A DNA stretch of 64,000 nt from Epiperipatus broadwayi (lineage: Eukaryota > Onychophora > Udeonychophora > Euonychophora > Peripatidae), in NCBI GenBank assembly GCA_028023455.1, contig JAQFVV010012396.1, forward strand, positions 21,510,750 through 21,574,749, in the 5' to 3' direction. The notes beneath the pieces are model-generated. The model was not told the origin of the DNA and did not search any database. It saw nothing but the letters and a program-made list of their open reading frames with translations. Made by a program: the position numbers and the translations under genes. Each line of letters starts with the position of its first letter. The first letter of the stretch is position 1. Of the stretch, positions 25,264 to 38,432 are shown in pieces.

Positions 25264-25520
25264 AGAGGAAAACTAACCATCACACATGCACTATCTAATT
25301 TTGAATATATGAATTTACATGCACCCATCCATAAGTAAGAAGTTTTAAAAGAACAAGTGGTTTGAATGTATAAATTTACATACACTCACGCATAAATAAG
25401 AAGTTTTAAGGACAAGTGATCCATTCATTCTTTTAAAACATTTTACTTGTGGGTGAGTGCATGTAAATTCATACATTCAAAATTAAACAGCATATGTGGG
25501 AAGGTTAGTTTTCTTTTGAA
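25264..25520. repeat. Palindrome with an internal direct repeat
   Basis: Outer arms 'aaaactaaccatcacacatg' and its complement 'catatgtgggaaggttagttt' enclose the repeated phrase 'atgaatttacatgcacccatcc'. The phrase occurs twice in direct orientation (about 25305 and 25368) and once inverted (about 25448-25480). A related phrase, 'aaatttacatgcactcaccc', occurs at 63783-63802. Confidence 0.75.
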
Positions 25521-25529
25521 TACTTACAG

Positions 25530-27255
25530 ATAAATACTGTACAGTATAAATAAATAATTATTGATTTATACTATTTCAGTTGATAAACCAAGTGATAAAA
25601 AAATGAAAAATAATCTATTTGAAAGACTATACTGTTTTTACAAAAAAAAAAAAAATGTGTGAAAGGGAAAGAGAGAAAAAAACCTACCAGAAAAATATTT
25701 ACATCTTTAGATTTAATTAATCAGTATAAAAACAATTTTTGTTTTACTTATTCAATTATTAATTTAAAATTTTATTATGTATGTAAGAAAACAAAACAGT
25801 GAAAATAACTTTATAATTTTCAATACTTTAATATATTGAAAATTATATAAATAATAACATGTTTATATATATATTACTGTGTCTAATATTATATATATAT
25901 ATATATATATTACAAATATTTTAAGATAAAGAACACATTTTTTTTTGTTTGTTTTCCAAGTAATGCTAGAAGAAGGCAATTTTTGTGAAAAACATTCCAG
26001 AGAATAGACTTGAAAATTATTTTAGGCTAGAACTCATAATTCATATGGTATAAATATTCACATAAGAATGATGTTATTCTAATTCACATAAATTGTTTAT
26101 TAAAAAGCATGGATTTCAAAGTTTATGTAATTTTATCAATTGCGTATTTTAGATAGTGTTAATTATTTATGGGTTATTTATGTGAGTTAGAATTCAATAT
26201 CCTTCACTGATATCGTTTATATAACTAGGGTTTTTTTTTTTGATAATATTAATTAGGATATTTTCTAAGTATTTTATCATACCATTCTGTATGAACTAAA
26301 GACATTTTGATAGGGTTGTCATAAATGTTCATTATTTATAATTATATATGACACAATTTTTAATGCTTAAATATAATTAATATGGTTTTGACAACCATCA
26401 CCTACTATTTTAGGTATAAATATATTTATATACTAAGTATAATTCTCATTTTATACTGAAAACTATACTGAGTTTCATTTCTCTGTTCATATGAATTATT
26501 ATTTTTCTCTCATTTTTAGTGGAGTCTTTCTATATTGAATTTTTTATTTTGTGTACTATTATTGATAAAGTTCTTTCTTTAATGCTTGCAATGGAAAGAC
26601 CATAATATGCTGTATCCAAAACTTGATCAAAGCCATGTCATAAGAGAATATTTTTCTAATTTGTATGAGAAAAAATAATCAAAACCTACAATCATACAAT
26701 AGATTAAAAATAAATGAATTGGATTCTAAATAGAAACAATTTATAGTACTATAAAGTGGATTTTTGGAGTTAGAAGAATTTTTTCATTGTATTAAGGAAA
26801 AACCAATAATATTATTCAATATATCTTATTTTCATAATGCATATAGATTAAAATTTTAATCATTATTAGAAGCTCATTAAACAACTTGTAGTTCATCAGA
26901 TACTTAAATGAAGTTTGTCAGCCATGAATATATTAGTTGTGCTTGAATAAAAACATAAATCACATGCCATGTGACTATAATGGCAGTAAGAAGAACATAC
27001 GCCAACAGAAAATCGAACTTCTGGTTGTGATCTTTACAGTTTTTTTATGATATTGTTAATAATTAAGTAGTCTTAAAACATACATTAAATAAATTGACAT
27101 TGTCATTTAAATCACACATAAAATTAAAAATATATAACATTGCAAGGTGATAATCATTGAAGTACAGACTAGATAATTGGAGACTCAAAAATCTTGAATC
27201 AGACAATTAGTATGGATTCAACTAAAAAGTTTTAATTAAAAACAAACTATTTAAA
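25530..27255. other. AT-rich stretch, no gene seen
   Basis: Has an A13 run near 25640, a TA run near 25893-25911 and a T11 run near 26231. No gene recognised. Confidence 0.45.
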
Positions 27256-27259
27256 TTAT

Positions 27260-27745
27260 AAACATCACATGATCATCATTTCTTATTCTTGCACATAACT
27301 GTTATTAAAACAGGCAAAACTCTCCATACAGTAGTGCCACTCAGTGCCAGCCACAGTAATCAATGGATACCAGAAGGCTTGTGCATAAAATTCCCATCTA
27401 GTGCCTACTCATCCAATATTCCCAGACTAGTTTTTGATTTGTGGCTTTCGTCAGTGAGGAGCCTTGGATCTGAGAGCACTGCACCTAGATATAAGGATCT
27501 AATCCAACCCTCCAGAAGTTCCAGGTGACTGCTTGAGGGTTGCATTAGAGCCTATAATCTAGGTGTAGTACTCTCATATCCAAGGCTCCTCACTGACAAA
27601 GGCCACAAGCCAGAAACTAGTCTGGGGATATTGGAAGAGTAGGCACTAGATGGGAATTTTATGACATGCCTTCTGGCATTCATTGATTATTCTGGGTGGC
27701 ACTGAGTGTCACAATTGTATGGAGACTTTTGCCTATTCAAATTAT
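27260..27745. repeat. Family B repeat, complete inverted dimer
   Basis: Left arm 27312-27503 and right arm 27544-27734 pair over about 190 bases with a 40-base loop. The core appears forward ('attcccagactag', 'tcagtgaggagccttggatc') and then reversed ('ccaaggctcctcactgacaa', 'cagaaactagtctggggata'). The left flank carries the family end 'aaacatcacatgatcatc'. This is the most complete family B copy in the window. The 79-codon frame at 27289-27528 is inside the arm and is not a gene. Confidence 0.92.
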
Positions 27746-27749
27746 AGAT

Positions 27750-30300
27750 AACAAAAAAGGAAATGCTATTGCCATTTTAAAAATTATTGCAATTATTATA
27801 TTGGATATAATCATATTGATTTTAACATGATTTAATACTGTTATCATATATGTTTATAATCAACATTGATTAAAATCTTTACAGGAACTAAATAAAAAAT
27901 TGTCAGTATCCATAAAAAATAAATAATATTCTTGCATTTATCAAAACAAGTTTGACAAAATAAAGGTATTCTTTGGGACCTTTATAAAATCAATAAATAA
28001 TATCAGCCTTGAGTCTACTAAAAATACCAGTGAACAGACTATAACAAAAGTAATAAATATCAAATATATTTATATTACAAAAATAATAATCAGGAATATT
28101 TTAAAAAGTCTAGAGGAAATTTCAATAATAAAATTGAATCAGATTTGTTTTGAGAATAATGTCAAAATATAACTCCATCAATATTCATAACATTACATAT
28201 TTTTTTAAACATCAAACATGAAGCAACTGAGAAAAAACAGTTCTATTTTTATATCAAATAGAAATCTTTGCAGAATACAAGGCCTATTTGACAATTTTTC
28301 ATATTTATCATATACAAATAATATTGTGCTGAATTCATTCAAAACAAATTAGCAATAGTATATTGTAGAAGAACTTTTAAATGTGCAAACTGCTTTAAAA
28401 ACTGGTTTAAAAGCAATCATTATAATTAAAGACCAGATAGTACCAAAAGAAAGACAGCATAACTTTTTTTATTCATTTTGTATAAAATTTTGAAATGTTT
28501 ATATCTAACCATAAAAATGCTCCAATTTATGTTAGTTATAATAATCTGGAAAACAACTTAATAAACAGTCAATATATCTAATTTATGTAATTATTTATAA
28601 ATAAATAAGTAAATAAATAAATAAATAATATTTTTAACATACTGATTTATTATATATAATATAGCTCTATTTTAAAATAGCCATTATTGGATAAAATCTT
28701 AATAGTGAATAATTTACTGATGTTTTATAAAATCATCATCATCATTGCATGTTATTTGGTAAAAGGCTGATCTCTATACTAAATCAGACCTTTTTTTTTT
28801 TCCCCTATGGTTTTCAAAAACAATATCTATTTTGAAAATATTACTTTAATATAAATATACCATTGAAGCAATTTATTTAAAATTAAATAAACAAGTTCTT
28901 TATAAAAGAATGAGTTTTTAAAACAACTCTTATGCTTAAATAATTAATAAATGTTTGCCTTTTACTTTTTTTGAAAATAATTATTTGCTTGTTAATCCAA
29001 GTTGATTTTATCATTATTTACTGGATTCTTATTGTTCATAAATAAAAATATTGCAATTTCTAATGTATAATAGCCTTTTTTCTATTTTAATTTTTAAGAA
29101 TGAAACTATAAACTATGAAATATTTCATCATATAGTAATTTATATTTTGCAATTCTTAATTTTTGAGAGAGAAAAAAGATTTTTCTGGTGCATAAGATTT
29201 TCTCATCTTTATTTCAAATATTTTTTACTTTGATTTTTTAATAGCATATTAAAAATAGAATAAGATACATAATGAGGTATTTTAAATTTAAAGAAAAAAA
29301 AAGTTTCAATATTGTTACATAAAGTTTAATATTGCAAACTTTTAAAATTATAAAAAATATTAAATTTTCTTTGTGATTAATGATTAAAGATTAATATTTT
29401 TTAATAATATCTTTATTATTAAATACATTAAATGTTTTAAAAAGTTATTTTGTAGGCAAAAAATGTCTTCTAATAAACATTATGATATACAAAGAATAAA
29501 TAATAATTTTAATACCATAAGATTTAAAAATTAAAATTATTATTCAAGGCTATTCAATATTTACTAAAGCATTTTTAATTTTAATTATCAAAGTGACAAC
29601 AATCTTGGAAAAGTTATCTTATTTTATCATATAATGGGATAATTTACACAAGGAATTAAGTTTAATCTCCAGCTTATTATTAAAAAATACATTTAGTTTT
29701 GAAATAAACTTTATTGATATCTCATTGAATACAAAGATTATATTGAAAAATTGCTAAATTGATTATTAAATAAAAAAAATATTAACATTTGTTACAGTTT
29801 AAAATATACAGAAATATCATATTGATTACATATTTGAAAATTAAATAATTTTTGCAAGAGTAATCTTTGTGTGCAAAAAAAACATTCCAGGTCATGAGTT
29901 AAGCCATGTAATCAACAGTGGTATTTTTAATAAGATTAGCTTCAAGTGATTATGTAAAAATCCAGCATAATCATGATCCAATCTCACATTTATTAACAGA
30001 GATTGAATTATCTGAGATGTAGAAGTAAAAATAAAATCAGATTTCACAAAGCAGAAAGTGAAAAATAAATTTATTTCAATATCTGAAAACAGTCTATATT
30101 ACACTTTTGTTAGAATAGATTTATAGAAAATATTAAATATAAGTTACAATAAAAACACAAAAAACTCTTAAGATAATCCACATTTCTTTTAATCTTTTTG
30201 CATTGTTTTTATCAAATCATTAAAAATGACAAACTTCATATAAAACTTTCACAATGTTTTTGATCATGTTATTTTTGATAATGGTATTTTATTTGTAATT
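27750..30300. other. AT-rich stretch, no gene seen
   Basis: Contains a (TAAA)n run at about 28592-28628. The 60-codon frame at 29051 is Phe/Ile-rich noise. No recognised element. Confidence 0.4.
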
Positions 30301-30304
30301 ATAC

Positions 30305-30330
30305 ATTGGACTATTTCCATCATCTACATA
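30305..30330 (-). repeat. Possible family D terminal fragment
   Basis: 'ggactatttccatcatcta' at 30308-30326 matches the terminal segment of family D at 41.6 and 54.1 kb. Too short to be sure. Confidence 0.3.
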
Positions 30331-30639
30331 AAGTGTAAATTATTTTTGGAAAAAAATAAAATAATACACGTTTGTATAAAAAACAATGTTTTGAATATTA
30401 TTAATCTCCTTTTTATAACTTATTGCTGCCAAGACATGTGACAACTATCAATCTAAATAATACCAATTTAATTCCCAAGCTAATTGTCTCTGATCAAGTT
30501 GACAAAAAGGAGAGATTGCAAACAGTGGTATATATTTTAAAAATCATAAATAATGTTTTAGTTTTTTAAAAAAGTTAAGAATTCAATTATATAATAAAAT
30601 TAATCTAATATACAACTACATATACTTTATATATATAAA

Positions 30640-30740
30640 AAGGAAGTTGCCTTGACAACTGTTTGTAATTGTTAATTGTTATTGATATTGAGATTGTCTA
30701 AGTGATGACTGTTTTTTAATGATTATATATATAAATAATA
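30640..30740 (+). repeat. Family E short repeat, copy 1
   Basis: 'gttgccttgacaactg', then 'gttattgatattgagattgt' and 'gttttttaatgattatatat', repeat at 37.65 kb in the same order and spacing. Unclassified. Confidence 0.7.
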
Positions 30741-30777
30741 TTTGAATATAAGTATAATGTATATTCTTAAGCTGTAG

Positions 30778-30845
30778 ATGTAATTAGAGGGGATTTGAAC
30801 ACAGACTTTCAAAACCCCTTCAGTCATCCACTTCATATAATGTTT
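30778..30845 (-). repeat. Family A head fragment
   Basis: 'ggggatttgaacacagactt' is the complement of a B-box-like head. The body is absent. Confidence 0.55.
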
Positions 30846-30849
30846 GAAT

Positions 30850-32950
30850 TTTGTTAAAATTTGAATAATATAAAACTGGTTTTTCAAAACTTTGAATAGC
30901 ATTTTTTTTCTCTAGTTATCATCATAATGTTGAATTGTTATGTTTAGTTGTTACAATATTTCAGAAAAAAGATTATGGTAAGATTCATATCTTTAGTAAA
31001 ACTAGCACAACAAGTTAATCTATTTGTGAGAATCAATTTAGCACTCATAATTGTCTTCATTACAGTTTCTTTGGCATAATCCTAAGAAGTATGAAGTCCA
31101 AACCAATTTCATTTGAGAGCAAAAGTAATATAGCTCTGTACAAGTTATTAAAGAAAGTTTATTTAAAAATAAAAAAAAGATAAGGCATCATTTACAAGAT
31201 ACTAGTTTCACATTCATTCACTCTAACTATCTTTTAAAAATAAAGTTCATGGCTATAGTTATTAGTTAATGGTTTAATTGGATAATCATTTTATATTTGG
31301 ATTAATCTGATGGAGAATCTAATATATTTTCTTTTTAAAACTTCTATATTACTTTCTATGAACTGAATAAGATTTGAGATGAGATTGTTTTCATTGAAAA
31401 CCTTTATAAATTATACAATCTATTGTAATAAGTAAAGTATGTCCTAAAATGTTATTATGCTGATGCATTTTAATTGTATATTGAGCATGTTTACTTTAAG
31501 CTGCTGAATAACTTGCTGGAAAATAATCTGTATATCAGATAATGTTAACTAAACCACTTAAATAAGCAATGCTGATTAGACATTAATTACTATCTACCTT
31601 GATTATCATTACTCTCAATTTGACTTATAATATAAATGCAGAGACTTATATTGGTGCAAAAGTTTTATTTAAAAAAAACCCAAGATAAAAACATCCAATT
31701 GGATAACTGATGTTTTTATATGTCTTTGGACATTCATGTAGCTTTTATCAATTATTTATATTAATTACACTGTTTTTTAGCTTTGATTCTCCATATTGTA
31801 GCACTTGCAGCATTAAAAACAAGAATGGAAGTCTTCTGATATTCAGTTAATAAAAATATAGAATTCCTATTTTTATTTGCTCAATAACTTTTTATTTTAT
31901 TTTGTATTTTTGATATATAGAAAAGAATTATATAGATCAAGTGAATAAGAATTTAATAATAAAAATTTATTTTATTATTAAGTTTATAAACTTTTTTGAT
32001 GCCTAATCAGTAGATTGTATATATAAAATCATATTTCTTTATAAGAATGTATGACTGCAGTTACTGAATTGATATTATTATTTTCAAACTTCTGGAGTTT
32101 ATCTTAAACATTTCTTATTTACTTTTTTTATGTGTGATGTTGAGTATATTTTAAATAATTAAGCTTTTACTTTTATTAGAATACATAAGACCACTAAATT
32201 TTTCCTTTTTAAAATTATGTCCCAATGGTTTCTCATTGGTTTCTAAGTCAGATGAAAACTTATTATTACTATTATTATTCTTAATTTTTTTTAGCAAAAA
32301 TTGTTCTGAGTCTATTGCCATTTCATTGTCACTTGCATTAAATTTGCTTGTAAATTATTATATTTATTTTAAAATTAATTCTTGGTTTCATGGCTTCACA
32401 TGGTTTTAGCTGATTTCATTTTATGCTTGTTTTCAAGAGAAATTATTTTTATTTTATATTAGAGACATCTAGTGTAAGATTGAGTAATCATTGTACACTA
32501 AAATGTATGATTATTATATCCAATTTCCAGAAAATTACAGCTAGAATAATACTATCATCTGATATCCATTAATTACTCAAGATTACAATAATGGCTCTCA
32601 AATACAGTGAAAAAAAACTTCTTTTGAAAGCATAAGTTCAAGGAAACAAATTTTGTTGTTGCTGGCACCTTGAATAAAGTGTCACATAGTGATACATCTC
32701 AATAACAATTAATAAGTTTAACAATTCATGTCTCTACAAACTTTCATGCAAATTAAGAAGTTTAAGAATCATTGTGTTCTTTGAAATAACATTATGGTCA
32801 GGTGAAATGATTACATGTGAATATCATTAATCAAAAGCAATAATATAAGTTTGGTTTGTTTTATCTTAGAAATTGCAATCTGTCTGAGTTTTTTAAAAAT
32901 CAAATTATTAAAAAAAACATTTAAACATTTATAAAGATTTACATGTACAA
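30850..32950. other. AT-rich stretch, no gene seen
   Basis: No repeat, RNA or coding signature recognised. Confidence 0.4.
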
Positions 32951-32954
32951 AGAT

Positions 32955-33215
32955 ATAATTATAGCTATCTTAATATAAACCAGCACTGATTATATATGTG
33001 TGTGAAAAATGATCTGGACCAACTGATGAGTGCTGGTTCATCATGAAATACACTGAAATACATATATTGGATATTGCTTATCTTTTTCACATGTGTGTGG
33101 TCATGTGTATTGATGTATGAGATCGATGGAATAGCTGAATGGAGCTTTATGGTTTGGGTTCAAATCCCTTATAATTACATCTAAACTGCAGGGATATAGA
33201 GTATATCTGTATGTA
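32955..33215 (+). repeat. Family A repeat, partial unit
   Basis: 'agctatcttaatataaacca', 'gatctggaccaactgatgag', 'gctggttcatcatgaaatac' and the head with B-box-like 'GGGTTCAAATCCC' at about 33157-33169. The latter half of the unit is missing. Confidence 0.85.
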
Positions 33216-33219
33216 AATA

Positions 33220-34980
33220 TACAAAGATGTGTATAAAGTAAAATATCTATCAGAAATTTAGTATAAAAATATCACATTTAATATTGCCATATAAATTTAA
33301 TACAGATCTGAAAATAAAGTCTTAAGTGCAGTAATATCTATAATCACTGACTATTCAAGATTATTATAGATGGCATTGAAGTAGAGAGATTCTCTTGTTT
33401 GATTAAAAATTATGCACATTGTGTCTTTGTTTTACTTAGTGCCAAGATAAGACTTTAAATGATGAGAGTGTTAAACTTTTCCAACTTTTTTGCTTTTAGG
33501 ATTATTTTCTAAACTAGCTATTTTTTACAAATTAAATGTTTTTTTTTTTTAATGTTGGTGTTTTTTTGTTAGGTTCATGTAATATTTTTTTAAAAACTAA
33601 GCACAACAGTTAAATGGAATTAACTTATATGAAACATTTTTATTTTCTCAAATTTAAGAATCAATCTTAAAATTTGTAGTTCCCAAGCTAAACTGTGGGT
33701 GATGGTGTATAAATGCTATGTAGACAACATACATATTGAATGATGATGGTAAAATGACGATATGAGTCAATTGATTAAGCTAGCTTAGCAAAATAGAATT
33801 TTGTAGGTCACTTTCTATTTACTCATGACTTTGTTCATTTCTGGAAAATAAAACAATATTGCATAATAAATTTACAAGTAGGGACATCTCCATAGTTAAC
33901 TTTAGCAAGGAGTGTCTTAGATACTGAATTAAAACAGATACAAAAGTATATTGCAAATGTATATATTTTTATTAAATATTTTTATTTAATACATATTTTT
34001 TTTATTATATTTATTGCTTTTATTCAGTAGACTATTTTAAATATGACTTGCCAATAAATTTAAAATGTGCATATTTAAAGGCTTGCATAAGGTACCAAAA
34101 TTTATTAGCCAGGCTCTGTTTATAAATATATGTATAGTATATATATTAAATTTCATTAAATAGGGACAACATAATATTTTTTATTTCAAAGAAATGTGAT
34201 TAATAAATTCAAGCATTGAAGGATCATTGATAAATTTCTAGAACTGTTGTTCTCAAACTGTCATTGTGTTATTCATATATCAAATTATCACTTGGACAAC
34301 CGACCATGCAAGTAAATATAGTGAGATATATGTTTTAATAATGTAAATGTAGTCCTAAAAATGACCTGTATAATTTACTTGCAAAGATTAAAGAGTAGAT
34401 TTATAATTAAAGGTTCTAGAATTAATTCTTATTTGAGTAATGTAAATAAAAAAAGATTTGATTTAATCCAATTAAATTGAACTACAAAACACCCAATCTG
34501 TCATTAGGATGTTCTAATATCACATGACCTCTTAAGCAGCTATCCATAATTGTATTTATGTATTAAAAACATTTCAAACGCAATAATATCTCAACCTCTC
34601 TTTATTTTTACAAAAACATATTTAAAAATATCATATTCATATTTAGTTTTAAAATTACATTTATAATGTTATTTTAAAAGCAATAAAAATATGATTATAA
34701 ATGGTTAAAAACAAGAAGATCAGTAAAGCGTTAATAATTTTTTTTATGCTTTGATGATTTTAATGGATGAAACAACTTTTATTCATGTTTTTTTATTTAT
34801 ATATTCGTTTTTTATAGTTGTGATTTTTTTTTTACTTTAATAAAATTATAAAAAATAATTTTAAAAATAAACACAAACAAGCACTTAAATGATTCATTAT
34901 TTTTTTTTTTTTTTGTAACAATTAAAAAACAACAATTTAATCTTACTAGTTACTCTGTTGTTTTCAAATTATTTTTTAAA
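33220..34980. other. AT-rich stretch, no gene seen
   Basis: Long T runs occur near 33538-33550 and 34898-34914. Nothing recognised. Confidence 0.4.
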
Positions 34981-34984
34981 AAAA

Positions 34985-35230
34985 TATTGCGGAATGAGGT
35001 TGTTTTAATTATAAATAAACTACGCCGCCTCCCAAACTCCAATCATCTCCTGCTCGATACGTGCATACTTATTTTAACACTTTTTAAAGCAATTTTATCA
35101 TTTCTTAATTAAATATCCTGTATGATGTAAACTATAGCATCTTGTTAGAGTGACGGATTCTAGACTTCAATATTCAATGAATCGCAACTCAGATCGATCA
35201 TTTCTGATACTCAAACTTCGTGTGACTTTT
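34985..35230. other. Small CpG-containing patch, unidentified
   Basis: 'ctacgccgcctcccaaactc' and 'ctgctcgatacgtgc' (35021-35067), then 'gaatcgcaactcagatcgat', carry several CpGs in a window where CpG is rare. No frame or repeat was recognised. Confidence 0.3.
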
Positions 35231-35299
35231 TATATAAACTCCCGAATCCCAAACCATTTGATTATTTGTTCAATTCTTGTTCAGATATAAAAATATGGA

Positions 35300-37640
35300 C
35301 AGACTATTATAAAAATAAAAGTTATATTACACTAAAAATTAACTATGATGAATTTTTAACTGAATGAAACTAATTCATTTTAATTAATGTCATCTAAGAC
35401 TGACCAGAAGTTAGAGTTATTGTCTGGACAAAAAAAAATCCTAAATTGCTCTACTTAAAAGTTAAAAAAAAGCAGTTGTTTGTCTCGAAATAAAGATTCT
35501 TGTTGAATTGTCTAGTAATTTTTTTTGAGGTTTTTTCTTTAAAGATGCCATTGCGGTTGCTAGTAAAACTTAATAATTTACAAATACATTTTAGTCACTA
35601 GCTTACAAATAAATTATTTCTTTACATTTCGAAGAGTGACATACATTTTTATATTTCGTCATTTTTTTTAAAGAAAAAAATGTTATATATTTAAACTTTA
35701 TCTTAAGATTACAGGAAAAACGAAACAAATAACGCACACGATATGTAATAATTAATATGGTCATTGAACCAGTTTGTGAAGATCATTCTCAACTATTATT
35801 ATGCTACTATAGGATTTTTGACTTTTTAAGTATTAATCCATAACATCTTTTTACATCAAACTAACAGACTTTTTTGGTAGTTCATCTCAAAGCTACCTTT
35901 TCTTAAATTTTTTGAATCTTATTTAGGACTAGTTGTTTATTTATTATTAATTGTTTTATTAGCATGTCTATGCCAGTTCATTTTTTAACTCTTAATTTTA
36001 CAAATCATACCAGATATTTTTAAGACTCCTTTTATTCTTTTTATTAAAGCATCTCATCTCCTATTTGTCATTAACCACCCACCAACATATACCTTCACAC
36101 TATCCATGCATAATGCAACTAATCTTTACTTCTCAGATGAATTAAATATATTGAACACCTGAACCTCTATGCCAATTCTGACCAAGTGTTTACTTTTCCA
36201 TTACACCATAGGCAAACAAGAAATGATTTTTTTCTATTTTGACACCTTGTAGAAGGTTAAATAATCATTGCTATTGCTAAGATATTTTCATTTTATGTTC
36301 ATGTTAATGCAACTTTTATATCCCAATTTTACCCTATCACAACCTCTCACCAATCCTGAAACTCATATTACTTTCTTTCATTATGCATGCATTTTGTAAA
36401 TTACCCACTTTAGGTGAACTAGAAATTGCAATCATATTGCTAGTTTGATATTATTATATTTCAGCTCATATAAAAATTAGGAACTGGTTTCAGAGGTATC
36501 TTCTGATTTTCTCATCTATTTATTTGGTTCTTATTAAACTTAGAATACAATTTTCTATAAATTTATATATGAATATTTAGCTATGTATTCATCACTTTTC
36601 TATTAAATACAGTATCAATGTCCTAGAAAAGTAATTCAAAACTCCCATAGTATATTTATTAACAACTTTCTTTCGAGCCTGAGACCATTTTTTTTTTTAC
36701 ATAAAAAAAGGTATTTCAATAGTTTTATTGTTCAGGAGTTCATAAAAATTGCCAGAATTGGAATGAATAAGAGGATTTTAGATCCATAGTCTGACAATAT
36801 ACCACTGAATTAAATCATACAAAAAACATTTTATTTTAATATCAAGTTTCTTTTACTAAAAACTTTCTATAAAAGTTTAATTCTATGATTAATTTTATTT
36901 ATTAGATGTTTGTTTATTTACATTTAATTTTTTTTTTTTTAATTTTATAATTTTTAATATGTTTTAATTTAATTCAATTAATATTTATTTTTTTAGTCTT
37001 TTGTAAATCATTAGACCCCATTTTAGTTGTTTAAGTATTTATCTTTAGTTTTAATTTTTTGTATAGCTTAAAAATGAATTTATGAAAACAATCACTCTAT
37101 AATTTAAGGAATCTTAATTCTACTTTTCATATATAAAGTGCTTTTGTAAAACTGCTTTAAAAGGTTATTGGAAAATAGTATCACTCTGCTATATAGTCTT
37201 ATTAATATTAATTGTCTTAATATCAAGTATATACACTGTTATTAAATTCTAATATATGTTTCAAAATTTGATAATATTCTTTGTTTATTTTTTTATGCTT
37301 TGAAGATTAATTAGTAGATAAATATTCATAAAGTAAATTGATTTTTGTAAAATACAAATTTAATGTGAAATGATAATTCATATTCACATAAACTATCATC
37401 AAAATTAGATGCAGTTTTCTGCACTGTGACAGCATGATTTCAATAGTCTTTATAAATACATTGTAATAATTTTAGTAATATTATTATAAATGAAAATAAA
37501 TATAAGTACATAAATAAATATTAATTAATTAGGTTATTTTACAACATACTATTTAAAAAAAAACACACAAAAAAAACATTTCATAACATTTATTACCCTC
37601 TTCAGTGTAAATATATAAATGTGAATGTTATTTTTTAAAT
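35300..37640. other. AT-rich stretch, no gene seen
   Basis: 36.05-36.38 kb is a little less AT-rich but contains no sustained frame. Nothing recognised. Confidence 0.35.
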
Positions 37641-37738
37641 TATACTGTTGCCTTGATAAAAGTTTGAAATTGTTGATAGTTATTGATATTGGGATTGTCT
37701 AAATGTTGACTGGTTTTTAATGATTACACACACATATA
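37640..37738 (+). repeat. Family E short repeat, copy 2
   Basis: Direct-orientation match to 30640-30740: 'gttgccttgataaaag', 'gttattgatattgggattgt' and 'ggtttttaatgattacacac'. Confidence 0.7.
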
Positions 37739-38019
37739 TAACAGATCAAATCTTTGCCATTACAAATAATGTTAAAATGCTGCAATTTTGAAACTATATC
37801 TGTTTTATTTAATTATATTTTGTTTATTCTCTGTTGCAGTGTTTTAATATTATATATAAGTTTAATGAGAAAAACTTGCTTCATCTTATGAATTGTCAAT
37901 TAGTAGTAATTGATAATGTTTTGGTAACATCAAAGATTAAAGTTTATCTCTATTTGAATGGATATTGTCTTCTCATTTCTATTCATTATTATAACATCAA
38001 TCCATAGAAACATTTAATT

Positions 38020-38021
38020 CC

Positions 38022-38052
<31 letters not shown>

Positions 38053-38081
38053 ATAATATATATATATATATATATATATAA
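38020..38081. repeat. TA dinucleotide repeat
   Basis: Two (TA)n tracts are separated by 'tacaatataa'. Confidence 0.95.
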
Positions 38082-38432
38082 GCATTTGGGTTGGATTGAA
38101 TAAGTGGATTCATTTTATTCTTTTCTAAATACTATATCTTGTGTTGTAAGCTGAAGTACTCATTTATTATTATTTAACACTCGTGAAAAAAGTGCAATAG
38201 CTTAAATGGCTGATTAAATTTATTACAATTAGAAACAGCGCTAAAAATAAATGTTTATTTACATAATAAAGTAAATGAAATTATAATATTATTATGCACT
38301 TTTATAATCATATCAATATCCTGAAAATAATAATGTTTTTTTGTTAGTAGTTTATTTTATTATATATCACAAATATAAATTAGTATCACATATTTATATG
38401 ATTTATTATACATCATTATATATATATATATA

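Noticed and set aside
27289-27528. 79-codon frame as a gene
   Set aside because: Lies inside the arm of the family B palindrome, and the same repeat elsewhere does not keep the frame.
36050-36380. Possible antisense transposon fragment
   Set aside because: Slightly less AT-rich but no frame in any direction gave a recognisable block.
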